Made by a program: the position numbers and the translations under genes. The notes beneath the pieces are model-generated. The model searched no databases. It was not told the origin of the DNA and saw nothing but the letters and a program-made list of their open reading frames with translations. From Phytoseiulus persimilis (lineage: Eukaryota > Arthropoda > Arachnida > Mesostigmata > Phytoseiidae), in NCBI GenBank assembly GCA_037576195.1, contig CM075103.1:26682723-26746722 (forward strand): a DNA stretch of 64,000 bases, read 5' to 3'. Below are positions 46,701 through 59,110 of this stretch, one piece after another (the stretch's first letter is position 1; every line of letters starts with the position of its first letter).

Positions 46701-49348
46701 TTTGCCATCCTGCAGTGGTTTGCACGGAATCGCCGCGAACCACGATCTGGTGTTCTTTTGATACAAAAATACGGAAGGAAAGTTTCGGCTCCTCAAGGCT
46801 GGAAATTTTCAGTCGTCCCGATCGCCTTGGAATCCTCGAGACCTCACGTCGGCATGGCGTAACCTACCCAGTATTCGAGCGAAGTTCATTTTTTCGCAGA
46901 CAGTCGATGGGCCGAAATCTAATCTCTGACATAGACCCCGGAGTTTGAATCTGAATCAGAATTTTGAGGGTCAATTTCGAAGGGGAGGCGGGAAGGAGGG
47001 TTAGCGGATCGGATGCAGAAAACTTCCGGATCATTGAGCCCCATAATATTTTCTCAAAGTTTTCAGTTTCTGAGAATATTTGTCGAGATTTCTCCTATCC
47101 GTCGATTGATTGATTCTCCTGATCACGATTCTGATATCATATTCGACACCTGACGGTCCTGAGAGAGTCGCCGAAAACCACATTGGAGAATCTCCAGGGG
47201 AAACGAGAAGTTTCTTCCCGGGAAACAACGGTCAAGAAGAGCCGGACATGTCGGGGCAGTCGTCTCGATCTCCGGTTCACACCTGCAGCTACGTATGTTC
47301 CACTGGCGATACAACTCTTCAGATTCCTATTTCTCCGAGGGAACATTTCTTCCTCATGAAGACGCGGTTTTTGAGCCATGGACCCCATCCATTGTTAAAT
47401 TCGAAATATTGATTTTACTCGGAAAGAGCGAGTGTCGCGCTTTTTTGACGTGAGAACCCTGAAGGAGTCGAAGTCCAGCTCCCGAAAGTTCGTTGATTCT
47501 GAGTGCCCTGATCGCCAGAGCAGTTACTGCTCAAGAATCGGTTCGATCTCTGCTCTCTAACTCGAACAGATCTGGAGAGGTTCTCGGTCCTCGTCCATGG
47601 TTGCTCGAGGAGCAACGACCGGACGGTACGGCCGTGAAAAGGATAAAGAGCATGGATGAGGAGATCGGGCAGGGACAGAGGGGTGAGAATCGGAAGAGCA
47701 AGAACGAGAGGCAGGGGTGACAAAGTGGAGGCACGAGCAAAGAAAACGTACAGGGACGGAGGTGGGTACCTCCCCATCCCCTCTTCCGTGAAGAGCGGAT
47801 GGGGGAGCAGGGGAAAGAAGGAGAGCCGAAGTAACGGCAGAGAACGAATGAAGGGGGCAATTGTCGCAAATGGAGGTAATCCCAGCACCTCACCGCGTCT
47901 CACCATTAGCGCGTTTTTAAGTTTAACACTTTAAAGTCAAACTTGAAGCAGTCCCAAGGGCCTCTTCGTCGGGTCCGATTTTTACATTTAAAAGAGAAAA
48001 AAAAACTCCAGAAAGCTGAAATGAAGAGAGAACAACTTTTCGAGCCATCCTTCGTCGAGCGTCGCTCCGTTCCTCCATGCTGGGCTTGACGCTCGGTGAT
48101 CCCCCTCTCTCGTAAGGGGATGGAGATCCGGAATCGCAATCATCTGAATATTTTCCGGCTGAATCGAGACCCATGTCCGTCGTTTGGATCGTTCAGTTAG
48201 AGCTTGCGCTAGCGCATTCCTCTCGTAGGAAGTTCTCCTCTCCCCTTGTCCCGCTTACCACGGTGGTCCCGTGAGTTTTGTGTTCGCTCTCGTTCCGGGC
48301 TGCCTCGTGAGTTCTCGTTGACTAAATGGACTCGCTGCCGATTCTTTGCCCAGACCACAGAGCACACCCCTAATCTCAGCCGAACAGACCGTCCGCACTT
48401 GGAATAACAGTGCCTACTATCAGCTCACCCACTGGCTCCCTCCCCTGACAAAACCCCCGAAGGCCAGGCTCCGTGCTGTGGCTCCTTGTCTGCCAAGAGC
48501 TCTCTATGACCCGCTGAGTACTTTCCAGTGAACACGTCCCAAATCGCTCGTTTTTGAAACGTGAACTTCGGCTCGCATTTCATTTTAGCGGCCTCGCGAT
48601 CCTGAACGATGGCTCGTGATCGAGTTCGAAATCGCACGCTCTCGAACGGGTTATCATCACAGCATCGTTGGGGTCAGCCGGGGGAAGTACGTTCGCAACT
48701 TTCTCCAGGGGCCTCCGTTCGAACCTCTGATGCTGTTATGCTCGGGGTTCTTAAAGGCCCACGCGTTAAAAGTGGAGATAATAAAAATTGTTTCATATTT
48801 CATACAAAGCGGAGCGTGAGAAGAAACTGCGCGTAGCGAAACCCGTTTAGCGACTCGTTAAGGGTGCTACGGAGGCCTCGAACGGCGCATACCGTGCCAG
48901 GCGAAGAAAATAGCTGATTAATGAACAGGCCAGCACTTTTTTCCGAGCTGCGACAAGCCTGGAAGACTGGCAACGTGAAAAAAAACTCTGATTTCCGCCC
49001 GGAAGCTCTCAATCAAGGAGGTTGCGTTTTAGCTCAATACAAGAGGAATGTCCTTGGATCGTCGTATCCCCTGAACATGAGATGATTCGTTTCAGCGTGG
49101 TCGTTTCCACGAATAATCCCTGCGTCAGAGCGTCTGACGGGGACTTCAAAGATTTTCTTCTCTCTGCTAGAGTGCGTATTTTCCGAAAACGGAAGAAACA
49201 ACCCCTGGCTCAATGATCTTCCGAATCCAGAGGCTGTTCCATTACTTTGTCTGAACGTGCCTAAAGAGCACGCGACCGCGACAATCAGAACGTGCGTGAA
49301 TCATGGAGCGAGATTCTTCCTTCCGAAGTGCGGCTGATCAGATACGCA
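46701..49348. other. No recognisable gene (2.6 kb)
   Basis: It lies between a gag-like and an integrase-like piece on the minus strand, so it may be the inner part of the same dead element. A purine-rich block at about 47640-47850 looks like expanded low-complexity sequence. Nothing else can be assigned. Confidence 0.45.
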
Positions 49349-49555
49349 TCATGGCAATCGTTGATATTCGAGCCCATGTTTGTCATACCGTCTGGCATTG
49401 GACTTTTCGGATTCTACTCGTTGCCCCGTTTCATCGAGTTCGCATAATCGCTGAAACTCCTGTAAGTCGCGGAGACAGCGATGGTTGTGATATTCTGGAA
49501 GCAGATTCTGGAGCTCGGTTCGAGCCCCGGCGTTTCCGAGGAAGCTCGCCGCCAA
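49349..49555 (-). mobile_element. Copia-type gag fragment (weak)
   Basis: A minus-strand frame of 68 residues contains CLRDLQEFQRLCELDETG and later KSNARRYDKHGLEYQRL. This resembles the gag block of copia elements (HLxEFxRLxxELxxxGxxxxxExxxxRLLxxLPxEY). It could be the 5' end of fragment C, which starts 2.6 kb further along the same strand, although that gap is longer than usual. Alpha-helical charged sequence can look alike by chance. Confidence 0.33.
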
Positions 49556-51134
49556 CGCTCCCAGACTGGTTCCCCGATGGCTCGAGCTCCGGTTGAGAGA
49601 GATCGACCTTACTGGTGGTGATTCGAAATGTCTCCTCCTACCTCATTCCATCGGAGTCATTTGCCGACTGCATCTGTGCGTCTCGTGATCATCGATCGAG
49701 AGAACCGGTCTCTGGAGTGACGTGCTTCCGGTCGAGACAGACCGGAAGAGAGATTGCGCGGCAAGGAAAACCCACCTCCTGGATTCCCCGAACAGTTTTG
49801 CGTAGACGCTCCATGCTGGAGAGCCTCGACGCTATGACAGGCTCCAGTGATTTGGTATCTAGCGGTCGAAAGATTCAAGACTTATTCGTCTGTCTGAGAA
49901 TCATTGACCTGTTGGAAGCGAACAAGATGAGATCGAGCTTCTAAACTGAGGAGGCCTCGATGAACCTCTGCGTTCATGAGGCTTGTTGTCCGGCGTAACT
50001 CAGAACTCGGTTATTCGCCCTGCTCAATTGAGCGTTTCCCGACACACTTCGCTGAAATATGTTGCTCGCCGTGTCGGCCGCGCTGACGGAAATTCGTTAA
50101 GGATCTTTTGTGGTCCGTTACGTGTTGACATATGGCGAGTCCTTCATATCTGCAGTCCCTCAACTAACGTACGGTTGTTCCCCAGTTGAGCCTTCATCAA
50201 TCTCCCTTGCTGGAAGCCGTGTTAGTTCTCTATCGAGTCCACTGAGACCGGGAAACCTGGCTGCAGGGCCCGTCAGTCTGCCATCTGAGGAGCAGGCTGG
50301 CCGGGACTCATTCGCGCTTCAGCCTGAGGCTGAACACGACAAGATGTCAGATTCCACGACTCCAACGTCTCCTACCGTTGTTGAAGTGGTCACTGTGCTC
50401 CAGTGTACAAACGCCCTGTTCTCCTTCGTCTGTCTCAGATACAGTTCCATTCCAGATGCACTACATGTCCAGCTTGAAGCCAAATGTCGTTATGTTCCGA
50501 ATCATGGTCGGCCCATGAACCCGACTGATCAGAAGCCCTAGTCCAGGTCACAAGACCGGACCCGTCACGGAGGTACTCGATTGGTGGGGCCGATACGTTG
50601 CAAAGTAACGGCTCCCCCCAGGTGAGGCGGGCCCAGCAGTACGTCCAGAGGAGAAAACGAGATGCAGACTTCTCTCGATCAGCTCCGATTCGATGATTCC
50701 AAATATCTTCCGGTCGACGCATGCCGGAATCGTCCAGGCTACTCCGGGACATCCACGGTCCGATCAGGTATCGTGTATGGTTGGTAAGGTTGTGATATCA
50801 ACGGTCATGAAAACCATCGTCTCGACCTTGGCCAGGATATTCACCGACTCGTTCTGGAACCCTCCTTCCAGCCTTGAGTCAATCTTAGAACATCCCATTG
50901 ACGACCCGAGCACGATCATGGAAAAAATAAGAACTTCGGCTCTGGCTGTATTCTGGAGCTCTGTGAGCGATTGGACCCATGTTGCGCTTCCTCCCGGACG
51001 CCATCGCTCGGCACGCTCCGATGAATGATTTCAAAGGAGAGGAGGGTTATTTGGGGACAGAAGACTCAATAGCAAATCAAGTGAAACCACTTTGAGACTT
51101 TGGACGTCCATTCATCTGATTTTCTCCCTTGAAC

Positions 51135-51480
51135 TACCCTAAAATCCCGCAGATAACGAACCTCTTTTTCCCGACCTTTTCCTAGAAAACCGTATCAGAT
51201 AACGAACTTATCAGATAACGAACTTGGCAGAACGAACTGATAGCTGAAGCCGATCATAGATAGTAAGAATCTGCCATGTTCGTTATCTGATGAGTTCGTT
51301 ATCTGCCAGGTTCGTTATCTGATAAGTTCGTTTTCTGCCAAGTTCGTTATCTGAGAAGTTCGTTTTCTGCCAAGTTCGTTATCTGTCAAGTTCGTTATGC
51401 AGAAAGTTCGTTATCTGTCAAGTTCGTTATGCAGAAAGTTCGTTATCTGATAAGTTCTTTATCTGCGGGATTTTAGGGTA
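51135..51480. mobile_element. MITE-like DNA element with TA target sites and 25-bp inverted termini
   Basis: The left end (51135-51161) reads TA then CCCTAAAATCCCGCAGATAA and CGAAC; the right end (51454-51480) is its inverted copy with one mismatch, ending in TA. TA at both outer edges fits the target duplication of Tc1/mariner- and pogo-type transposons. Between the ends lie twelve direct copies of a 16-bp unit starting GTTCGTTATCTG (51278-51469). The left arm has the same unit inverted, so the element could fold into a large hairpin. There is no room for a transposase; it would depend on a full-length relative elsewhere. Confidence 0.85.
51278..51469 (+). repeat. Tandem array, twelve 16-bp units inside the MITE
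   Basis: The units share GTTCGTTATCTG with a variable four-base tail (ATGA, CCAG, ATAA, CCAA, AGAA, TCAA). Two have TTTTCTG and two have TTATGCAG in place of TTATCTG. The TTTTCTG and TTATGCAG variants alternate with the standard unit, which suggests that 32-bp dimers were duplicated. The last unit runs into the right terminal repeat. Confidence 0.92.
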
Positions 51481-52460
51481 CTTCAGATGCTTGGTCACGA
51501 TCGTTCATACAGTGTACAGTCCAAGTGAAGTTCGGATCAGAACACATGGGCGAGGCAGAGGCTTTCTTCGCAATGCGCGCCTCTGCTGAAGGGCCTGTTG
51601 TCACATCAGAAACGATCGGTCCTCGACAATCTGATCAAGGGTTCAATTAGTCATCTATCAATCCTCCATTAAAATAGAAGGGGGCTTAGCGAGGAATACG
51701 GCCTGAGCTTCCGGGCTTCGGAGGAAATCACGCTTATGAAGGGAGAAACGCTATCCCATGGAGTGGAGTGGAGTTTCGTGTGAGGAGGAGCTCGGATGGC
51801 ACGGTTCGCGCTTTTCCAGCTCGATAGAATTACCCCCTTCCGGGAAGAGAACAGAATAATATCAATGCGGAACGTCGAGCCCATTCAAGGAGAGGACTCG
51901 CATGCAATGCGATGATTCGGCGGGAAATCACCGTTCCAGCTCGCAAGAGTGCCCTCTAATCAAAGTTTAGTGTCATAATAAGGTAAGCGAACGAGGCAAC
52001 AAACACGGCACTCGATGCGATGGGATTCTCTCACGGAACTCGACCTTAGAGCCCGCTTATAGGCCTGGACGCATGAAGAACTCCCTTCTACTTGGCCTTC
52101 GTTCCGACGCCCGCAGAGATGGGAGCTCGAACTTCAGTATTCGACAGCGGCCGGCCGTTCAGGAAAGCCCCGAAGTTCACATGCGCTTCCCGGAAGGAAT
52201 CGACCAGGAGCGAGTGGAGCTCTATCGGGTCAACCGATCCTGCGATCGGTTTCAGGCTGGAGTTCCATGAGCGCAAGGTCCTGTTGACTCCAGCTGAGCG
52301 CGATGAGCGGCTTCTAACAGTGCTCCACTAAATAGCTCTGACGAGTGCGTTCGAACCATCACTGTGCAGTTTAACTCAGGATTTATGTTCGTACCATCCA
52401 ACCAACCGATCGGCCGGTCACACACGGTACGGGGTGGCTGCGTCTCGCAGACAGGCACTG

Positions 52461-55400
52461 ACCCAACCGCCGTACGAGAACCGATCGCTCCAAGTCAACT
52501 CAGGATGGAGAGAGCCGAGCACTTAGGATGAAAGCTATATGATGGAAATACTAATAAATCATGACTCGCCATTTCATGGAGCATATTTGTTGAAGCGAGC
52601 GCTCGCGCCGCGTATCGGAATGCGCGAGCGGCCGTGAGGGACGTGAGCACACTCCCGATGGTGAAATTCATCAGCAACCCATCTGTGGCTCGCTATCAAA
52701 GTTGAGTTCGATTCGCCCTTCATCCCGCTTCCGTCGAAGCTCGCGATTTCGGCATTCTGGACATGGATGTATCATCGATCAGCTCAGATTGAACCAATAA
52801 TCGAAAACGTTCCGTGTTCTTCAGTGATTGAGGCTTTTTGTAGTCTATACTTCAAGTTTCTGCGAGCTGCGATTCGATGAGTTCCTTTCCCGTCAGGTTC
52901 CTCTGGAGCTTAACGTTCCTCGACTCAGACGTCCGAGCGCATCTGTGTCAGAACTATCTCAGGGACACTGGCAGCGACCCGACCCCATTTCCTCCTGACC
53001 TCACAGAAGACACAGCCCTCTGTTGGAGCTCCGGGAGCTGGGACTGGGGTTTGGAGAAGATCTTTGAGGATGTTTGCAAAATCGCTCGCTCGAGTCCATT
53101 GCTCACGAGAGGAATCGCTTCAAATCTAAACAGCTGCGAATTCCGTGGTAGATCACCCCAAAGAAGCGAATACCAGGAATCTCGGCACCCACTTTCTCCG
53201 AGAAAGATTCAAAACTCAGCTCCGTTCAACGGTTCCCAGTAAGTGGGTAGAAAGCGACCAGAAATCCATGATACATCTGATTTTGTACTCCACACTTCCT
53301 TTCATATATTTTCAGAGGAATGCACGTGGAATACGTACTCGCCCACATCAGATGCACACGGCATGAACATCACCGATGTAATGACGAGATCTTCGAATAT
53401 CCTCAGATGTATCCATTTCCAGTTTTGTCTCGACGCTTGATCTGCTGCCCGCGAGCGTCTTCCCGAATTGCTCACACCACGAGCTTTGTTGTCATACTCA
53501 TCCGCGACGAATGAACTCGGGTGTTTCGCGACGGTTTCCGAACCAATACTATCCGCCGGAGCCCGAAAACAGCTGAGACTGCAAACGGCTCCATCTGCCA
53601 GGCTGTCAATGCGTAACGTATGAATTCGGACGATGTCTGCATGCACCTCTGAAAGTCGTTCATGTTTATCACGGCCGCGGTGCGGGGGAAGACCCAGTCC
53701 GGGATGACTGCCGTCGACAAGTTTTTTCTTCTGCGAAGGTCATCTGTTCTATTACGACGACACGCAAAGAAAGCCCCTTGTCGGCCGCCGCCGTTTCCGA
53801 CATTTGCGAGTTTGTGTAGCAAGGCGCTTTAACACAAACCCGTTCGCCGCAAGACGGGAGTGTGGACTCCGGGGAGGGCGGAGCGGGGAACCGCAAGGCT
53901 TCGGGTCTGAGGCGAAAAAGGGGTATTCTTGGCATCGTCCATCAGGAGAGCCACCGGCTGCTCTACACACCGCCTGTCCTCCTCAATTTCTCTGCCAACC
54001 ACCGTCAAAATTGTCCGTAAAAGGTTCTGCGCGGTTTCCGTCAAACATCGCGTCGGGCGGGAAACCCTCGGCAGCAAATCAGACGGAACCGAAGCTCTCT
54101 TCGACTTCAATGTTGCCTACGAACTGAACGACGAAGAGATTGTGTTGGGTTCTCGGTCCTGTGGGCTTCAGAGCACACGGAGAAAGGTGTTTTCAGAACC
54201 TTGACGACAGCTGTTGAGATGTCCCGTCCGTTGGGAGCTGAGCGAACAGGCGAGCCTCGACGGACGGGAGTCTCGTCTAGAAGCCGCTTCTCTCCGAAAA
54301 TGAGAACAACCACGGCTCTTAATGTACATCAAAAGCGTCTGTCCAAGCAAAGTTCTAAATCAAAACTGCTCTTCTCCACTTCTGGGAACGCGACGAGGAG
54401 CTGCCAATGGAACGACGGGTGAGGAGAAAAACGATGGAGAAACATCTAACTGGCGCTAACGGGAGCGAACACTGAAACGACGGAAAGGAGCGACGGCGGA
54501 ACTTCCAAATATCGCAGCCGATATGTTCAATCGGTAACGGACGAGATGTGATGTTTTGAACAAACTAGATGCTCACTCTGGATTTCGGTCAGACCATGAA
54601 CGGAGCTTGCCAAGGTACCTGGATGCGAGTGATCGTTTGCGATGAATCCCGTTCCCAAGATTGCCGGGCTTCAGTTGTTGAGGTCAGACTCGAAATCTGC
54701 CGAAAAATCTGATGCGTTATCCTCCGTCATCAATGAGTGGAATGAGGGCTTTGAGTGCCTCCCAATCGTTCCTCCATTCAACGCGAACAGCGCGTGGATC
54801 CGAAAAACACTCGAGGTTGACACTGACCTCCTTAGCAATATGAACTTGGTGTCCCAAGTTCAGCACGGGGAGTACGCATCCATCTTTTCGTAGCGATCCC
54901 TGTCTACAGATCTCGGACGATGGTGTACTGAGTGACCCTCGATAGTTGTACTGCGGCTTCTAGCTTTCCGAAAACTTTGAGTCCCCGGCTCTAGCAGTGA
55001 AGGGGTGCGATTCCTCCGCCATATTTTACTTGACCTTCCCAAGGCATGTCCTGAGCTCACGCCGAGTTCAAGACAGTGGTTCAAAAGAATCATGGTTGCC
55101 AGCTGATATTCGTGAGTAGGATTTCGGAAAGAGTGAAAGAGAATGACTCTTTTTCGAGCCTCTCCCGAAACTGGTCCTAGGTCGGGATGAGTCGCCCTTC
55201 TTGTGTGTGAACTTCGTCGGAAAAATCAATCGGAATCGAGCCTTCTTCTTCCACGCTCAACGATTCGATCCGATTCAATAAATTGGAAATTCGAAGGATT
55301 CGATCCAACAGGCCTGCGAAGCTCAACGAAAATTCGTCCGGGCGCCGGGAGAAGCTGAATGCGACGCTTGAGATCCCAAATTACTCAAGTTTAGCCACAA

Positions 55401-58400
55401 ATCGGAAACAGCGCCCGTAAGAGGTAAGAAACGAATAACTGAAGTGGTTTGAGCAAACTCCCGAGGCAACGGGTAGCTTTTGAGACCGATTTTCAGAGGA
55501 GATATCTTCACTGTGAACAACTATTACTGTATCCCAACTTGTAATGAATCTGATCATGCGTGAAATCAGTCAATAACTGATACAGAACGAGTGACTTGAG
55601 TCATGTACTCGGTGATGAAGTTTCCAGAGCGATAGGATGACTTTGATCGTCCTTTGGTGGAGGGAAATGGGTAGGGGGGGAGGGGGGGGGGTGGTTCTCG
55701 CGGGCGAACCATATAAGGCTTCATTTGGCCGAGAGGAGCTGGTAACACCAACCTTTGGTCGCCTTGAATTCAGACTAACGTAGCAGCGGGAGTCGGACGT
55801 TCATCAAAGAATGGTGCGCAGACGAACGACGAACGGAAACTCATAGAAAGGTACAAAGGTATAATCTGCTCCACCAGCGCAGTCTCAACGATCTTCTCCC
55901 CGCTGATCTCGCATTTTTCGCATGGAGCTGATGCATTCATCTATCCATGTTCCACAATTAGCTCCAAACTTCTGGTAATGTTCATGAACGACGTGATCTA
56001 ATCTCGGCTGATTTCAGAGTCAAGCAGTTCCATTCGACTCAAATTATCGGCGCGCCGATACAATCGAAAGAGGGCAGAGTGGTCTGAGTCGGTTTCGAGG
56101 AAGGTTTCAAGTACAGAGACCCGACCGAGTTCACAGAGGAGAGAGGGCTCAAAAAGCCAGTTCTGAGTAGAGGGGATCAGTTGGTCGGGTAAATCGTGGG
56201 GAGCGAGCGGGAGGGGATCCAGGGGCGTCTGGGAGCTGCTGTCGGACCGTGTCAGGTGATTCCACGTACAACGACGATCGACCAAGCAAGTGAAATGAGG
56301 TGGGGATCGTGGGGTCTCAGCCCCGGCTGGGAGCCTGCGGGCGTCGGAGAATCGACGCGAAGGTAAATCAAGATTAATGGATTAAATGCAGATCATTTTC
56401 ATGGCCATCATTACGTTCTAATTATCACCACTCCGTCTGGAAGCCCTCTGTTATTATCAAACAGGGTCAGATGGAGCAAACGGAGGGCAACCAGGTGGTG
56501 GTGGCGGCGGCGGCGCACCTCGATGCTGATAGCGCCGGCCGCAGTGGCTTTTCGGAACACAATTGCTGCGAGGGCGGGCGTCCATCGCGAAACAGTCCTC
56601 GGTTTCATCATGGAAAAGCAGCAGGAGGCGGGGGCGAGATGAGCCCGATCGCGTCAGGAGGGACGGCTCCATGGCGGGCAAATCCTATCAAAGAAGGTCG
56701 TAGATGATGTCTGATCGAGTTGAGTTGATGAAGCGGGGTACGAGACTCCGGTGAGGTCGCGAACCGCCCCAGGTGTCGGGATTAATCTCCAGAAACACGA
56801 GTTCATTGTTCATTAAGTGCTGCGGATCAGTTCAACGGAGGCGAGATGAGCAGAGGTCGAGTGCAGCTAACGGAGACTTTGGAGGGAGAAGGAACGAGGA
56901 AGGCGAGGAGCTTTATTCCATTATACTGCGTGACCACGCAGACTCCTGTTGGATATTCATAGCCTGCTGCCGCCGCTGCAGCTTCTGTTCCTCTTGTCAT
57001 AAACCTTGCGCTCGCTTCAGCTCGACTCAACTAGGTCTGGCTTCGCTCGACTCGCTTGTTACGGTGCATTTTATGCAAGGAGGAAGTCTGTGACATATTT
57101 CGTAGAGACCTTCTCTACGAACATGACTCGCGCAACTTTCGATGAATTTCGGTTGATTCTCCAGCAACTTCTAAATCTAGAACGGTATTGCTCATCAACT
57201 TATATTTCAATGAGATCCGATTCGAGTGCCGTTCGGAAAAAAAACTTGCTTCCGGAGGCAATAGCCTGGTCGGATGTAGAAGGAGTCGAAAAACATTTTA
57301 GAATATTTTTTTTTCGACGACCGGCTGGGCGAATGACGCTCGTTCCGCTTTGGTTTGCCTGCTTCGCTGCGACCGTGAACGAGTTGGCTCAAGCTGGGGT
57401 TTCACGTCCCATGCGTGGGGATCTCCTGGAGGACTATCCTCATGACACCGCTGATCAGATGTTCAAATATCAATATTGTTCACTGTGACAACTATTCAGG
57501 ATTCGTAATGATAATGATATGAAAAATACAGAATGATATCAGAGGGAGGCAGATTAGATGAGGGGAACGACGATAATCTGTTCTGCGATGACGGCAATCA
57601 ATAGTCGATTCCGTTTCATGAAGCCCATGTTCAACACGTGGCGGAACGCAGGCGCCGAATCTGTGCTCCCCTCTCGATGCTCAGGTCGAGGCAGGAATCA
57701 TAAAGACTTCCACAGGGTCCAGCACTCGAATTAATTGTGGAAAGCAAATCTAATTATCGGAGATAGGATTTTCAGGCACGAAGAGCGAGAGAGAATGCAG
57801 GCAGAACAGCACTCAATATCCCATGCTTGAACTGTGAAAGCTTCTTCAATAGCTCATTGCATCGCACTCCGATATATCGTGTGGCTTTGCCCTCTCCCGG
57901 TCGAGCGGACATTACAGCCGGACAGCAACGATTTATAACTCGAGAACGACCTTTAACAGTCCACGTTGACAAGCGGGTCATACTCGGAGGATGCGATATC
58001 GAAGATTTCATGGCCGGAGTATTTTCCGAGCAGCAAGGCTCTCCAATTCACGCTATTTTCTCCATGAGCGATATGATTCATCTCTCCAGCACGCTCGGTC
58101 GAGCGGGTTTTGGGGTTTAAAAACACCGCATGTCCGCTCATTGTAGTGAGTCGCTCCCACTCGCCCTCCACCTTCTGTAGAGACCGAATTCCGGGAGTCG
58201 CCTCTTACTCATGATGTTCGCCTCCTGCTCGTAGTATTCGCCAGAACTTCGATAGCTCGACCAAGTTTTTTAAGAAACTGCGAGTGTTGCGCCCCGAATG
58301 ATCGTGAGTCAAGTGCAAGTTGCCTGGTGTTCATCGGATATATGGAGAGCAGCGTGCTCTAGTGGGTACGCACCCTGGAGTCGAGAGCTTCTCAATCCCC

Positions 58401-58880
58401 TACAAGATTTTTTTTTTCGTCCCTGGGATGGGATGAAATGCCTGGTAGATTTGGAAAACTTGTTGACAAAAAAAAGCGGAATGGGCATCAACAGACATTC
58501 ATGGATTCAGGCATCTCGCGTGAGCATCCAATCTCCGCTGATAATAACGAGCGAAAGAACGGAGCACAGCAGGGCCAACATTTTCCCTGGTGCCATACGC
58601 CGATGAGTGTGCGGCCGGAATGGCTTGTGTGGACGGGGAAAGAACAAGTCTAAGGATTGCATCAGACCCGTTCATCCTCCAGAGATGAGTTGCTCTATGA
58701 GTTGAGCTCTGTGCTCACAAGCATCGTTCCGGAATCGAGGTCATCATGGTCGATATCGATAATTAGAACGAGGTGTTTGATCAATGCTGCTGGGACAGCT
58801 CGGTCAGAATTGCACCGAATCAGGATCTCGATAGAAAGAAGTTCTCGAGAATCCGTTCACATTGAGTCGAGTTGTGGCCG
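52461..58880. other. No recognisable gene (6.4 kb)
   Basis: Open frames on both strands are short and without family features. Two patches are notable: a G-rich tract at about 55673-55691, and an AT-rich patch at 56353-56430 with GATTA words followed by a GGTGGTGGCGGCGGCGG run near 56495-56512. Nothing else can be supported. Confidence 0.45.
56353..56430. promoter_or_regulatory. AT-rich patch with homeodomain-like words
   Basis: The patch reads AATCAAGATTAATGGATTAA and further on TTCTAATTATCACC. It holds two (G)GATTA and one TAATTA core, typical of homeodomain binding sites, in an otherwise GC-rich setting next to a GGC-rich tract. An enhancer is possible; nothing more than base content supports it. 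Confidence 0.15.
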
Positions 58881-59110
58881 CAAAAGACCAGGAAGAATAG
58901 GTCCTGTGTGTGAGGTCTGCATCGAGTTTGTTCCCCGCCATAATCGCATCGCCATCCCCGCGCCGCTGGCTTTGCCTCGCGCGTAAATCGCGCGTTCCGC
59001 CGTTCATTACATGGATATTTTTTCTCCGCCACAGCTACGGTATCAGAGAGCGAACTCAAGCCTTCCGAGCATTCTTGCGATAGATAGATAGACACGCTGA
59101 GAGCCCTGGC
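58880..59110 (+). mobile_element. Decayed copia-type fragment E (start of integrase)
   Basis: CEVCIEFVPRHNRIAI (CEVC at 58909-58920) and, 31 residues later in the same frame after one stop, SAVHYMDIFSPPQLRYQ (VHYMDIF at 59002-59022). These match the pre-integrase zinc motif (CxxC ... R) and the integrase start (LVHMDIFGPP) at the spacing usual for copia elements. Upstream and downstream parts could not be followed with confidence. Confidence 0.48.

Larger units (their letters stand above)
49983..52460 (+). mobile_element. Decayed copia-type fragment D (integrase and reverse transcriptase), interrupted by a MITE
   Basis: On the plus strand SLRIFCGPLRVDIW (CGPLRV at 50109-50126) fits the integrase start (LxLxxCGPxRV). 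VEFRVRRSSDGTV at 51768-51806 fits the reverse transcriptase opening (WVFRVKRxxDGTVxxxKARLV). VHMRFPEGI at 52175-52201 with YRVNRSCDRFQAG after it fits VYMxxPEGF and LxKSLYGLKQA. SSDECVRTITVQFNSG follows from about 52334 where SxxDxCxY is expected. After removing the inserted element at 51135-51480, the distance from integrase start to VHMRFPEG is about 1.7 kb, as in intact copia elements. The pieces lie in different frames with stops between, so the copy is dead. This is the best-supported retroelement here. Confidence 0.65.

Noticed and set aside
51278..51469. Direct repeats of 16 bp considered as a CRISPR array
   Set aside because: Units are head to tail with no unique spacers, lie inside inverted termini, and the genome is animal.
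56471..56707. Gly/Ala-rich frame beside an AT-rich patch, considered as a first exon
   Set aside because: It depends on a GGC-rich run, has no partner exon and no recognisable protein.
58353..58400. tRNA gene candidate
   Set aside because: There is no foldable acceptor or T arm; only a loose A-box and B-box resemblance remains.
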